Shown in pieces: positions 47,430 through 56,489 of a DNA stretch of 64,000 bases. The notes beneath the pieces are model-generated. The model was not told the origin of the DNA. It ran no database searches and worked only from the letters and a program-made list of their open reading frames with translations. Source of the DNA: Hyphomicrobiales bacterium (lineage in GTDB: Bacteria; Pseudomonadota; Alphaproteobacteria; Rhizobiales; Rhodobiaceae); contig PKTR01000002.1 in the NCBI GenBank assembly GCA_002869065.1, forward strand, positions 1,240,001 to 1,304,000. Direction: 5' to 3'. A program made the translations under genes and the position numbers. Position 1 is the first letter of the stretch. Each line of letters opens with the position of its first letter.

Positions 47430-48203
47430 TTGATCACCGCATCCGAACTGGCCGCGCTTGCCGGCGTCCGGCACGGCTTCTTCACCCGCGATGGCGGCGT
47501 GTCCGAGGGGCTTTATGGCAGTCTCAATATCGGCCTTGCCTCGAACGACGAGCCGGCGAATGTTGCGGAAAACCGGCGCCGCGTGGCAGCCGCGCTCGGT
47601 GTCGAGGCCGAACGGCTGGTGATGCCCAATCAGGTGCATTCGCCCGATGTCGCGGTCGTCGATGCTCCGTGGGCCGAGGGTGAGAAGCCAAAGGCGGATG
47701 CGGTGGTGACGGCAACGCCCGGTCTTGCCATCGGGGTGACCACGGCGGATTGCGGACCGGTGCTCTTTGCCGATGAAAAGGCGCGCGTCGTCGGTGCGGC
47801 GCATGCCGGCTGGCGCGGTGCGGTCGGCGGGGTGCTTGAAGCGACCATCGAGGCGATGGAAAGTCTTGGCGCCAAACGGGCGCGCATCGTTGCCGTGCTC
47901 GGGCCGACGATCTCTGGACCGGCTTATGAGGTCGGGACGGAGTTCCTCGACCGGTTCCTTGCCGAGAGCCCGCTCAATCTGCGCTACTTCAAGCGCGGCG
48001 AGCAACAGGGCCGCAGCCTGTTCGATCTGCCGCGTTACATCGTCGACCGGCTGACCAATGTGGGCGTTCAGGGATCGAGCCTTGGCCTGTGCACCTATGG
48101 TGACGAGGCACGCTTCTTCTCCTACCGCCGCATGACGCATCGCGGTGAGGCGGACTATGGCAGGCTTGCCTCGGCCATCGCTCTCAATGACGAGACGCGA
48201 TAG
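47430..48203 (+). CDS. pgeF: Laccase-domain purine nucleosidase/phosphorylase (PgeF/YfiH family)
   Basis: A 257-residue YfiH/DUF152 protein. The diagnostic motifs are RHGFFTRDGGVSEGLYGSLN, PNQVHSPDVAVVD, TADCGPVLFAD and HAGWRGAVGGVLEATI. The His and Cys residues bind zinc; the family was called multicopper laccase-like and includes PgeF, which corrects peptidoglycan precursors, and purine nucleoside-acting enzymes. Start TTG 47430 has GAGGGGAG 7 bases upstream. Confidence 0.9.
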   Translation: MITASELAALAGVRHGFFTRDGGVSEGLYGSLNIGLASNDEPANVAENRRRVAAALGVEAERLVMPNQVHSPDVAVVDAPWAEGEKPKADAVVTATPGLAIGVTTADCGPVLFADEKARVVGAAHAGWRGAVGGVLEATIEAMESLGAKRARIVAVLGPTISGPAYEVGTEFLDRFLAESPLNLRYFKRGEQQGRSLFDLPRYIVDRLTNVGVQGSSLGLCTYGDEARFFSYRRMTHRGEADYGRLASAIALNDETR

Positions 48204-48235
48204 ACTTTTTCAAACATCATTTTCAGGAGGCACAG

Positions 48236-49387
48236 ATGGCACTGCATTTTTCGCCAGAGGAATTCGCCGCACGCCGTGCAAAGGTCGAGGCAGAGATGGC
48301 CGAGCGCGGTCTCGATGCGTTGCTCGTCTTTGCTCAGGAGAGCATGTACTGGCTCACCGGCTTCGACAGTTTCGGCTTCTGTTTCTTCCAGTGTCTGGTG
48401 GTGCGCCGCGACGGCAAGCACGTGCTGGTGACCCGGGCGCCGGATCTGCGCCAGGCGCAGCACACCTCCAACATCGCCGATATCCGGGTGTGGTCGGATC
48501 GCGGCAGCGCCAATCCGGTCGACAGCCTGAAGGACGTGCTGCACGAGCTCGACCTGCTCGGCGAAACCCTCGGCGTCGAATACAACACGCACGGGCTGAC
48601 GGCGCATAATGGCCGCCTGCTCGATACGGGTTTGGCGAGTTTCGCGAAGCTGACGGACGCGTCCGACCTGATCCCCACGTTGCGCACGATCAAGTCGCCG
48701 GCGGAAGTCACCTATGCCCGCGAGGCCGCGCGCCTTGCCGACAACGCGTACGAAGCCGGCCTTGCCGAAATCCGCGAAGGCGGCGACGAGGGCCGCATTC
48801 TTGCGGCGATGCAGAGCGCCGTGTTTGTCGGCGGCGGCGACTATTCCGGCAACGAATTCATCATCGGCTCTGGACCGGACGCGTTGTTGTGCCGGTCGAA
48901 ATCGGGACGGCGATCGCTGTCGGCCAGCGACCAGATCACGCTCGAATTCGCCGGCGCCTATCGGCGCTACCATGCCGCCTTGATGCGCACCGTCATCATC
49001 GGCGACCCGACCGACCGTCACCTCGAACTGCACGAAGCGGCGGTCGCCGCGCTCGCCGAGGTGGAAGGTGCCATGCGGCCGGGCAACACGTTCGGCGATG
49101 TCTTCGAGGCGCATGCGCGGGTGTTCGATCAGCGTGGGCTGGCGGCGCACCGGCTCAATGCCTGCGGCTATTCGCTTGGCGCGCGCTACGCGCCGTCGTG
49201 GATGGATGCGCCGATGTTCTATCGCGATAACAAGACGCCGATCGAGCCGAACATGACGCTGTTCACGCACATGATCCTGGCGGATTCCGACAGCGGTACG
49301 GCGATGACGCTCGGCCGTACCTATCTGACCGGCGAGGGCGCGCCGGAACCGCTGTCGCGTCTCGATCTCGATCTGACCGTGCGATAG
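48236..49387 (+). CDS. M24 (Xaa-Pro/creatinase-fold) family protein lacking metal ligands
   Basis: A 383-residue protein with the creatinase N-domain (RRAKVEAEMAERGLDALLVFAQESMYWLTGF) and an M24 pita-bread C-domain. The five metal ligands of M24 peptidases are not conserved: LEFAG (E237) replaces the first Asp motif, AALMRT the second, GYSLG the His motif, FTHMIL (H345) the first Glu, and the last Glu motif reads LGRTYLTGEG. It is therefore not a standard aminopeptidase; a metal-free hydrolase in the manner of creatinase, or an ectoine-hydrolase relative, is likelier. AGGAGG precedes ATG 48236. Confidence 0.8.
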   Translation: MALHFSPEEFAARRAKVEAEMAERGLDALLVFAQESMYWLTGFDSFGFCFFQCLVVRRDGKHVLVTRAPDLRQAQHTSNIADIRVWSDRGSANPVDSLKDVLHELDLLGETLGVEYNTHGLTAHNGRLLDTGLASFAKLTDASDLIPTLRTIKSPAEVTYAREAARLADNAYEAGLAEIREGGDEGRILAAMQSAVFVGGGDYSGNEFIIGSGPDALLCRSKSGRRSLSASDQITLEFAGAYRRYHAALMRTVIIGDPTDRHLELHEAAVAALAEVEGAMRPGNTFGDVFEAHARVFDQRGLAAHRLNACGYSLGARYAPSWMDAPMFYRDNKTPIEPNMTLFTHMILADSDSGTAMTLGRTYLTGEGAPEPLSRLDLDLTVR

Positions 49388-49512
49388 GGGCAGAGGCCGC
49401 CCGGCGCGGCGGCTTTGTGGATTTGGCAACCTATATTGGCTAGAAGAAAAGCGGGGCCGGTCCGAAATTGCCGTAGGTTTTCGGCATCGCGGGCGTTGTG
49501 GAAGGACGGGAC

Positions 49513-50052
49513 ATGACGGAATTCACGGCACAGCTTGGCTTGCACCGGTCGCGTGCGCGGCGCGCGGCGGGGATCGTGCTTGCCGTCGTCTCCCTGGGAT
49601 TGCTGGCGGCCAGTTGTTCGGGCGGCTGAACGCCGAGCCCGGCGGGTCTGTCGGGCATGAACCGGCCGGTCACCGTGCGGCCGAGCGTGTCGGCGGCGGA
49701 TGCGACGTTTGCCTTCGAGCCTTTTGTCGGCGTGCCGGGCAATACCGCTGACGAGCTGTCCCGCTCGATCGGCGAGAAGGCCAAGATCGAGGGGCTGAAC
49801 CTCGTTCGCCGGCTCGACGCGGAGGCGACCTATCGGGTGCGCGGCTATCTGACGGCGGCCGGCAGCGATGGTTACACCACGGTTGCCTATGTGTTTGACG
49901 TGTTTTCCGGCGAGCAGCGGCTCTACCGTTTCAGCGGTCAGGAGACGGCCGACGGCTCGCGCGGCGACCCGTGGGCAAATGTCGACGATGCGGTGCTGGC
50001 AAACATCGCGACGCGCGCCGTTCTCGCGCTCAAGGCCTGGCTCGGGCGCTGA
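49513..50052 (+). pseudogene. Predicted lipoprotein gene interrupted by an in-frame TGA
   Basis: ATG 49513 starts a 38-codon lipoprotein signal (basic HRSRARRAAG, hydrophobic VLAVVSLGLL, lipobox LAASC) that runs into TGA 49627-49629 four codons after the Cys. The same frame then stays open for 140 codons to 50052, and that part looks protein-like (ATFAFEPFVGVPGNTADELSRSI, ATYRVRGYLTAAGSDGYTTVAYVFDVFSG). Without the stop it would be a 179-residue lipoprotein. A translated C-terminal piece could begin at ATG 49657 but would be cytoplasmic. I do not recognise the family. Confidence 0.75.
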
Positions 50053-50239
50053 TGCCGTCCAGCGGGCCACGCCGCGGGCGCCGGTAACCGAGCTTCATGG
50101 GAAATCGCGGCGTGCTATTGTGCACGCCGTGCGTCGTTGCTAATACCGGGACGCCGCGCGGGGCGGGCTCTGGTTGCCGTGGCCGGTCGCTCTTCCCTGT
50201 TTTGGATCCGAACCCCTTCAGCAAGAGACGCGTAGCCCC

Positions 50240-51172
50240 ATGAAGATCGTCGCCGGAAACTCCAACCGCGCGTTGGCCGAGGAAATCTCCGCCTATCTCG
50301 AGGTGCCCCTTTCGAAGTGCCACGTTCGGCGGTTCGCCGATCAGGAAATCTATGTCGAGATCATGGAAAACGTCCGCGGTGAGGATGTCTTCGTGGTCCA
50401 GTCGACGAGTTATCCGGCCAACGACCATCTGATGGAACTGCTGATCATCATCGACGCGCTGCGGCGGGCCTCGGCGCGGCGGATCACGGCGGTGCTGCCC
50501 TATTTCGGCTACGCCCGTCAGGATCGCAAGCAGGGGCCGCGCACGCCGATCTCGGCCAAGCTGGTGGCCAATCTGATCACGCGCGCCGGTGCCGACCGGG
50601 TGCTGACCATCGACCTGCATGCCGGTCAGATCCAGGGCTTCTTCGATATTCCGACCGACAACCTCTATGCCGCGCCCGTGATTACCCGCGACATCAAGGA
50701 GCGCTACAACTGTGCGAACCTGATGGTCGTGTCGCCGGATGTCGGCGGCGTGGTGCGCGCCCGCGCGCTCGCCAAGCGGATCGACGCGCAGCTGGCCATC
50801 GTCGACAAGCGGCGCGAGCGGCCGGGCGAGTCGGAGGTCATGAACATCATTGGCGACGTCAACGGACGCGACTGCATTCTGATCGACGACATCGTCGATT
50901 CCGGCGGCACGCTGTGCAACGCCGCCGACGCGCTTCTGAACAAGGGCGCGGAATCGGTCACCGCCTACATCACCCATGGCGTGTTGTCGGGTGGCGCGGT
51001 GGCGCGGATCACGGCTTCCAAGCTGAAGGAGCTGGTGATCTCGAACTCGATCCAGTCAACGGCGGCGATCGAGGCGGCGCCCAATATCCGCGTGCTGTCG
51101 ATCGCGCCGCTGATCGCGGAGGCGATCAACCGCACGGCGCACGAGCAGTCGGTATCGAGCCTGTTCGATTGA
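50240..51172 (+). CDS. prs: Ribose-phosphate pyrophosphokinase
   Basis: PRPP synthetase of 310 residues, canonical length, making the PRPP used for nucleotides, His and Trp. Motifs: [58 protein letters not shown], the flexible [13 protein letters not shown] and the PRPP loop [10 protein letters not shown]. Start ATG 50240 matches the family; the longer frame upstream is not conserved. A bidirectional terminator follows. Confidence 0.97.
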   Translation: MKIVAGNSNRALAEEISAYLEVPLSKCHVRRFADQEIYVEIMENVRGEDVFVVQSTSYPANDHLMELLIIIDALRRASARRITAVLPYFGYARQDRKQGPRTPISAKLVANLITRAGADRVLTIDLHAGQIQGFFDIPTDNLYAAPVITRDIKERYNCANLMVVSPDVGGVVRARALAKRIDAQLAIVDKRRERPGESEVMNIIGDVNGRDCILIDDIVDSGGTLCNAADALLNKGAESVTAYITHGVLSGGAVARITASKLKELVISNSIQSTAAIEAAPNIRVLSIAPLIAEAINRTAHEQSVSSLFD

Positions 51173-51206
51173 TCTGCCGGCCGGACCTCGCGTCCGGTGC
51201 CCGAAC

Positions 51207-51246
51207 AAAAACGGCGCCTGCGAGAGACCCGCAGGCGCCGTTTTTT
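51207..51246. terminator. Bidirectional terminator between prs and a chemoreceptor gene
   Basis: AAAAACGGCGCCTGC (51207-51221) pairs exactly with GCAGGCGCCGTTTTT (51231-51245) around a 9-base loop. The A-run and T-run allow termination from both sides, serving prs on the plus strand and the convergent chemoreceptor gene on the minus strand. Confidence 0.94.
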
Positions 51247-51264
51247 GTTGTTCGCCCGGTGTGA

Positions 51265-53586
51265 TCAGGCGGCGTTTTTCGACGCGGCCGTCTGCACGAA
51301 TTTCAGGCTGCCAAGGCCGACTCCGCGCTCGTTGTTCCACACCACGGTAGCGCGATAGAGGTTGCCGTTCTCGCGTTCCAGCGTGACGTTGAGGCCCGGG
51401 GCGAGCCCGGGGACCGGACGCAGCCCGACTCCCTCGTCGGAGGTGTCGGTGATGGCGACGTCGTAGACGTTGTCTCCGGCGGTCAGGCGGGCCGGCTCGT
51501 CGCCGGCGCTGCGCCGCAATGCCCGGCGGCGTTCCTCGACATCGCGGGTCATGTCGGAGAGGAAGTCCTCGACCGTCTTCGAAAGTTTTTCGGCAACCGC
51601 CTTCACGTCGCGCGACATTCCGTCGACGGAGCGCGCTTCCTCGAGCGTCTGGCGGATGGCGTCGCTGACACTGGCCACGTTGGACGAGGCCTGTTCGGCA
51701 CCGCTCGCCGCGCGCACGATGCTTTCGCTGATTTCGCGGGTCGCCGTGCTTTGCTCGTTGACGGCAACGGTGATCGCGGTGGTGACGTCGCGGACATCGC
51801 CGATCGAGCTGGAGATATTGCGGATCGAGTTGACCGCGTTTTCCGTCAGGCCCTGAACGGCGTTGATCTGGTTGGCGATCTCTTCGGTTGCCTTGGCGGT
51901 CTGGTCGGACAGCTCCTTGACCTCGGAGGCGACGACGGAGAAGCCGCGCCCGGCTTCGCCGGCCCGTGCGGCCTCGATGGTGGCGTTCAGCGCGAGCAGA
52001 TTGGTCTGCTCGGCGATGTCGCGGATGATCTCGACCACCGCGCCGATCTTCTCGGCGGCCTGGGCGAGGCTCGAGACGTTGGCGTCGGTTTCTTCAGCGA
52101 CCTTGGTCGCGGAGGAAATGATCGACGTCGCGCGATCCGAGTGGTTGAGGATTTCGTTGATGGCGCTCGCGAGTTCTTCGGCGGCGGCGGCGACCGTCTG
52201 GACGTTGTCGGCGGTCGAATCCGATGCCGAGTGGGCGGTGTCGCTGGCGTCGGACGCCATCGCCGAGATTTCGGTCATGCGTTCGGCGCTCTGGGTGAGG
52301 CCGTTGGTCTTGTCGTCGACCGCGGCACTGACCTCTTCGATCATGCGGCGGAACCCGGCGATGATCTTCTCGACATGGTGCTGACGCAGCCCCTCCTTCT
52401 CGCGTTCCTTGTCGGCGCCTTCCTCCAGCACGGCGCGGCGGCGGGCGTTTTCCTGGAAGACAAGACCGGCGCGGGCAAGGTCACCGATCTCGTCCGGACG
52501 CTCGGTCATGGGGATGACGGTGTCGGTGCGGTCCTGGGCGATCAGGGTGAGGTTGTTGCGCAGGGTGCGCAGGGCGCAGATGATGCTGCGGACCTGCCAG
52601 GCGACAATTGCCAGTGTGATCGCGACGATGGCAATGACTTCGCCGATGATCCAGGCCATGTCGGTGCGGGCGGCGGAGATCAGCGACTGGATTTCGGCCT
52701 CGGCGCGCTCCAGCAAGCCAAGTGAGGCATTGCGGATCAGGTTGAGGCGCTTGGTTGCGGCGGCAAACCAGACCGAACCGTCGATGCCCTTGCCGTCGCG
52801 GGTCTCGGGCAGCTTGGCAAGCACGTCGCGCCAGGCCATGACCTGATCGACGTCGGCGCCCTGTACGGTTTTGTCGTAGAGCACGACCTGCTCCGCCTTG
52901 GCGGCGCTGCGAAAACCGGTCAGAAAGGCGGACTCGGCGGCGAGCCGGTCGTGATATTTCAGGAACAGCGGGAAGTCGAACTCGCCGGCGGCGGCAGAGG
53001 TGAACAGCTTGGCACCGATGGCGCGCTCCAGGCCGCCGGCTTCCTTGGCTTCGGTCAGCGAGATGAAGGGGAGCATCTCGGCGACGACGCTCTCGGCGCC
53101 GGCCGTTTCGGCAACTACGTTGACGAGATGAAGCAGATGGCGGATCCGGGCGGAATAGAACGCCAGATTGGCGCCACCGGCAACATTGCGTCCATCGACG
53201 GCGGACCGATGGGCGTCTATGCCGCCGAGATCGGCGAGCGTGTTCTCGACGTCTTCCTGCAGGCGCGGATTGGCGAGCGTCAGCGTGGCGCCGAATTCCT
53301 TGATCGCGGCGAGTTCCACGTTGGAGAGCTCGCGTTGCGCGGCAACCTTGGCGACGGGTGCATCGGCGTAGCCGGTGGCGATGACGATGCCGGTAAGGCC
53401 GCGTTCCTTCTGCAATTCGTGGATGACCTTTTCGGCGAGCCCGGCAAGCTGTGCCAGCGGTGCGAGATCCGAAAGCCGGTTCAGTTCGGCGTTTTTCTGC
53501 CCGAGTGCGATCACGTTCGAGATTACGATTGCAAGGAGCGGGATGATGGCAAGCAACAGGATTTGTCTGCGGATCGAGTTCAACAT
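51265..53586 (-). CDS. Methyl-accepting chemotaxis protein with NIT sensor and C-terminal PilZ
   Basis: A 773-residue chemoreceptor. A first transmembrane helix (about 8-28) precedes a nitrate/nitrite-sensing (NIT) type periplasmic domain ([15 protein letters not shown]), then a second helix near 315-335, HAMP, a cytoplasmic signalling hairpin with the conserved tip [24 protein letters not shown], and a C-terminal PilZ domain (RRRALRR, then DTSDEGVGL). PilZ binds c-di-GMP, so it could link chemotaxis to that messenger. Same length and layout as the receptor at 59104. Confidence 0.9.
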   Translation of the reverse strand: MLNSIRRQILLLAIIPLLAIVISNVIALGQKNAELNRLSDLAPLAQLAGLAEKVIHELQKERGLTGIVIATGYADAPVAKVAAQRELSNVELAAIKEFGATLTLANPRLQEDVENTLADLGGIDAHRSAVDGRNVAGGANLAFYSARIRHLLHLVNVVAETAGAESVVAEMLPFISLTEAKEAGGLERAIGAKLFTSAAAGEFDFPLFLKYHDRLAAESAFLTGFRSAAKAEQVVLYDKTVQGADVDQVMAWRDVLAKLPETRDGKGIDGSVWFAAATKRLNLIRNASLGLLERAEAEIQSLISAARTDMAWIIGEVIAIVAITLAIVAWQVRSIICALRTLRNNLTLIAQDRTDTVIPMTERPDEIGDLARAGLVFQENARRRAVLEEGADKEREKEGLRQHHVEKIIAGFRRMIEEVSAAVDDKTNGLTQSAERMTEISAMASDASDTAHSASDSTADNVQTVAAAAEELASAINEILNHSDRATSIISSATKVAEETDANVSSLAQAAEKIGAVVEIIRDIAEQTNLLALNATIEAARAGEAGRGFSVVASEVKELSDQTAKATEEIANQINAVQGLTENAVNSIRNISSSIGDVRDVTTAITVAVNEQSTATREISESIVRAASGAEQASSNVASVSDAIRQTLEEARSVDGMSRDVKAVAEKLSKTVEDFLSDMTRDVEERRRALRRSAGDEPARLTAGDNVYDVAITDTSDEGVGLRPVPGLAPGLNVTLERENGNLYRATVVWNNERGVGLGSLKFVQTAASKNAA

Positions 53587-53720
53587 CTTTGTACCGGTCT
53601 CTGGAGGCCTCTATGCTTTGCGTCTAGAATCTCCCCGTTCGGTTACCCATTTCTTAAACTCCGTGTTTCGTGCAAGTATTCCCAATTGTTTGCATGAATT
53701 TATTCTCTTTTCGTAGTGTG

Positions 53721-53740
53721 ACCCCCGAAATTTTGGGGGT
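53721..53740. promoter_or_regulatory. 20-bp near-perfect palindrome upstream of a chemoreceptor gene
   Basis: ACCCCCGAAATTTTGGGGGT is self-complementary except for one G-T position. It lies about 135 bases upstream of the NIT-MCP-PilZ receptor start, in AT-rich promoter-like DNA, and is not followed by a T-run in the sense direction. A regulator-binding site is likelier than a terminator. Confidence 0.4.
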
Positions 53741-53877
53741 ATTTGACTGTGTATTCGGAAATAAATACGTATGCGCACTGTTTCTTACGAAACTTCCTCT
53801 ACGTAATTGCGGGGTGCGCGGCGGGTTTGAGGCGGCATCGGTCAACTCGGCGAATGTGTCCTGGCGCACCTGAAACG

Positions 53878-53912
53878 AAAACGGCGCCTGCAGGTGTCCT
53901 GCAAGCGCCGTT
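53878..53912 (-). terminator. Terminator of the second chemoreceptor gene
   Basis: A 15-position stem with one mismatch (AACGGCGCCTGCAGG against CCTGCAAGCGCCGTT) and a 3-base loop, 25 bases beyond the receptor stop, with a short T-run on the minus strand. Its core ACGGCGCCTGC matches the terminator at 51207, hinting at a shared origin. Confidence 0.8.
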
Positions 53913-53936
53913 CATTGTCTGTCGTGATGACGGGGG

Positions 53937-55949
53937 TCAGGCGGCGCGCACGTCCGCGAGGAACCGCTCCACCTTCGCCTTCAGTTCGTCGGCCTTCATG
54001 TTGAGGTCGCCGGCGACGCTGGTGACCTGCGAGGCCGCCGCGCCGGTTTCACTCGCCGCATGGGTGACCTCAACGATGTTGGTCGAAACCTCCTGCGTTC
54101 CGATCGATGCCTGCTCGACATTGCGGGCGATCTCACCGGTCGCCGCGCTCTGCTCCTCGACGGCGGCGGCGATGCCCGCGGCGATGTCGTTGACTTCCTT
54201 GATGATGGTGCCGATCGACTGGATCGCGGTCACGGCTTCAAGGGTTTCCGACTGGATGCTGCCGACCTGCTGGCTGATTTCCTCGGTCGCCTTGGCGGTC
54301 TGGGTGGCCAGGTTCTTGACCTCGGAGGCGACGACGGCGAAGCCCCTTCCCGCCTCGCCCGCGCGGGCGGCCTCGATGGTGGCGTTCAGCGCCAGCAGAT
54401 TGGTCTGTTCGGCGATGGCGGAGATCAGGCTGACCACCTCGCCGATGCGCTGGGCGGCATCGGCCAGGCCGCGCACCTGACCGTCGGTCTGCTCGGCCTG
54501 GGTGACCGCGCGGCCGGCGATTTCGGCCGACTGGCTGACCTGCCGGCTGATCTCGTGGATCGATCCGGTCAGTTCCTCTGTTGCCGAAGCGACCGTCTGA
54601 ACGTTGGTCGAGGCTTCCTCGGCGGCGCTGGCAACCGTCGTTGCCCGGTGGTTGGTGTCGTTGGCAATCGTCGACATCGAACTGGCGGTGTTTTCCATTT
54701 CGGTGGAGGCGCTGGCGACGGCGCTGAGCAGTTCGGAGACGCCCGAATCGAAATCCGACGTCAGCGCTTCGATACGCTTTGCCCGCGCATCGCGAATGCC
54801 CGCTTCGCGGGTTTCGCGCTCGGCCATCTCGTCGGCCTTGATCATGTTTTCCTTGAACACCTGAACCGCGCTTGCCATGGCGCCGATCTCGTCCTTGCGG
54901 TCGAGGCCGGGTATCGCGGTGCTCTTGTCGCCGCCGGCGAGCGTTTTCATTGCTCTGGTGATCATCTGGACCGGCCCGGAGATGCCGGCTCCGATCAGCC
55001 ATGCGGCCAGAATGCCGAGCACAAGGCTGATCCCGGCGGCACCGGCGGTGATATAGACCGCGTTCTCCATCGCTGCGCTTGCCTGCGGGCCAAGCGTATC
55101 CTGTTCTTGTTTGATGGCGAGCTTGAGCTCTTCCATCTCCGCGGCGATCTTCGGACCGATCGTCGAGAGCGTGCCGTGGTAGATGGTGTTTTCCTCGACG
55201 ACCGAGGTGTACACGCTTTCATAGGTCTGGAAGTAGGAGGCAAGCAGCATGTCGACCTTGTTCAGGGCTTGCTGGTCTTCCGGATTCTGGAGCTTTTCGC
55301 CGAGATCTTCGATGTGTTTGGTTGCGGCTTCTTCTTCCTTGAGTACTTTCGCGTGCACGTCCGGGTCGTTTTCGCGGATGAAGCGGCTGATGTGGAGGCG
55401 CATGATCATCAGGCTTTGCAGCACTTCGGCCGTGTGGAAGGCGGTTGTCATGTCGCCTCGCGCCTCGGCGCCGGACATGATGCCGTTGAGCGTCTTGACG
55501 ATACCGGGGCCGATCTTGTTCAGGCCCGTCTTCACGAGTTCGGTGCGCTCGGCACGAAGCTTGGTCAGCTGATCGAAGGCCTTGAGGTACTCGCCGAGTT
55601 CCTCTTCAGCGTTGGCGACGATCGCCTTCTTTTCCGGGCTGTTGACCATTGCGGAAAGTGCTTCGGCGAGTTTGAGTGTCGTCTCGCCGCGTTCGGTAAC
55701 CGCTGTGACCGCGTCCTGCGAACCTTCCTGCATGAACTTCATTGCGGCAAGCCGGGCCTCGAGAAGGTTCGCCTGCACCTCGCCAGCCTGATTGGTCTGC
55801 AGTGCGATCGCCCGATAGCGTTTGAAATCGGTGTTGCCGTTGTTCAGGTTGAGCCCGCCTGTCAGGCTGATCACGATCAGCAGCAGCAGTACGATGCCGA
55901 AGCCGCCGAATATCTTGGCGGAAATCCTTGCGTCTTTGAAGAAATGCAT
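53937..55949 (-). CDS. Methyl-accepting chemotaxis protein, helical periplasmic sensor
   Basis: A 670-residue chemoreceptor with a first membrane helix (IFGGFGIVLLLLIVISLTGGL), a long all-helical periplasmic domain (about 35-310; QANLLEARLAAMKFMQEG and similar) of the HBM/4-helix type, a second helix near 315-335, HAMP, and the signalling domain with [24 protein letters not shown]. The protein stops soon after the adaptation helices, without PilZ. AGGAGCG precedes ATG 55949, preferred over ATG 55997. Ligand unknown. Confidence 0.9.
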   Translation of the reverse strand: MHFFKDARISAKIFGGFGIVLLLLIVISLTGGLNLNNGNTDFKRYRAIALQTNQAGEVQANLLEARLAAMKFMQEGSQDAVTAVTERGETTLKLAEALSAMVNSPEKKAIVANAEEELGEYLKAFDQLTKLRAERTELVKTGLNKIGPGIVKTLNGIMSGAEARGDMTTAFHTAEVLQSLMIMRLHISRFIRENDPDVHAKVLKEEEAATKHIEDLGEKLQNPEDQQALNKVDMLLASYFQTYESVYTSVVEENTIYHGTLSTIGPKIAAEMEELKLAIKQEQDTLGPQASAAMENAVYITAGAAGISLVLGILAAWLIGAGISGPVQMITRAMKTLAGGDKSTAIPGLDRKDEIGAMASAVQVFKENMIKADEMAERETREAGIRDARAKRIEALTSDFDSGVSELLSAVASASTEMENTASSMSTIANDTNHRATTVASAAEEASTNVQTVASATEELTGSIHEISRQVSQSAEIAGRAVTQAEQTDGQVRGLADAAQRIGEVVSLISAIAEQTNLLALNATIEAARAGEAGRGFAVVASEVKNLATQTAKATEEISQQVGSIQSETLEAVTAIQSIGTIIKEVNDIAAGIAAAVEEQSAATGEIARNVEQASIGTQEVSTNIVEVTHAASETGAAASQVTSVAGDLNMKADELKAKVERFLADVRAA

Positions 55950-56267
55950 AAGGCGCTCCTGCGTCTTTCTTCCCGGCCGCTGTGCGCGCTGACTCAAGGT
56001 TAGCCGGGTAAGAATAGAGCCTTTAAAACTATGGCGGTCAGAGGAATTTCTTCACATGACCGCCCATTGCTTCAGTACGATCTGATTAATTCGGGTAATA
56101 ATTGGTTAAAGCCATGTGCTTCGAGTAATAATGCGGATTGCGTGCCATTGTCGCAGGCGTGAGCTTGCAACGGTCCTGCGTCGCGTGCCGGCGGATGCGG
56201 GATGCGGGCGGCGGATCGAAACCCCGGCTGCTCCCCGCGTTTCCGGCGGTTTGCCGCGCCGAACGGC

Positions 56268-56296
56268 TTGTTTGATCGACCAAGTTCCCTTATAAG
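56268..56296 (+). promoter_or_regulatory. Sigma-70-type promoter for rplY-pth-ychF
   Basis: TTGTTT (56268-56273) and TATAAG (56291-56296) are separated by 17 bases, a good match to the housekeeping consensus. The predicted start near 56303 gives a leader of about 187 bases before the rplY ATG. Confidence 0.6.
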
Positions 56297-56303
56297 CCTG
56301 CCA

Positions 56304-56362
56304 CGGCGTCCGCACCCCTGGAGGGGGCGCCGGTTGAAGGCGTGCGTTGAGCCGCCTTTTTT
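56304..56362 (+). promoter_or_regulatory. Structured leader with terminator-like hairpin upstream of rplY
   Basis: Just after the predicted transcription start, a GC-rich hairpin (GGCG...CGCC enclosing CCCCTGGAGGGG) is followed by AAGGCG-N10-CGCCTT and a run of six T (56357-56362). The second stem is a plausible intrinsic terminator 128 bases before the rplY ATG. Autogenous control by L25 or another ribosomal signal is inference. Confidence 0.5.
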
Positions 56363-56489
56363 GATGCCGATCCGCCGGATGTCGGAATACTCCAGCCGAC
56401 CTTGAACCCGGCGATCGTTTTTGACCTATCGGAGCACCTTTCAGCGGCCATACCGGGCCGACGGTGCTTCCCTATCAGGAGAGAGTTTC

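Larger units (their letters stand above)
53587..53936. other. Intergenic region between two chemoreceptor genes
   Basis: A 350-base gap. It is AT-rich next to the start of the minus-strand receptor (53587-53780), includes a 20-bp palindrome (53721-53740), and ends with the terminator of the next receptor gene (53878-53912). Small frames here lack ribosome sites and protein character. Confidence 0.5.
55950..56489. other. Divergent intergenic region with rplY promoter and leader
   Basis: A 540-base gap between a minus-strand chemoreceptor and rplY. The first 200 bases are ordinary intergenic DNA with AT-rich patches; from about 56268 it carries a promoter and a structured leader annotated separately. 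I see no gene. Confidence 0.6.

Noticed and set aside
48236-49387. DMSP lyase DddP as the identity of the M24 protein
   Set aside because: DddP keeps metal-binding Asp, His and Glu residues that are replaced here.
49627-49629. Selenocysteine reading of the in-frame TGA in the lipoprotein gene
   Set aside because: I see no SECIS-like hairpin immediately downstream and the codon sits in a variable linker after the lipobox, not in a redox motif.
50108-50129. Terminator upstream of prs
   Set aside because: CGGCGTGC/GCACGCCG forms an 8-bp stem but no T-run follows on either strand, so termination is not supported.
54060-56003. A 647-codon open frame antisense to a chemoreceptor gene
   Set aside because: The opposite strand encodes an unmistakable receptor; the Gly/Asp/Arg-rich translation is a typical shadow of MCP coding sequence.
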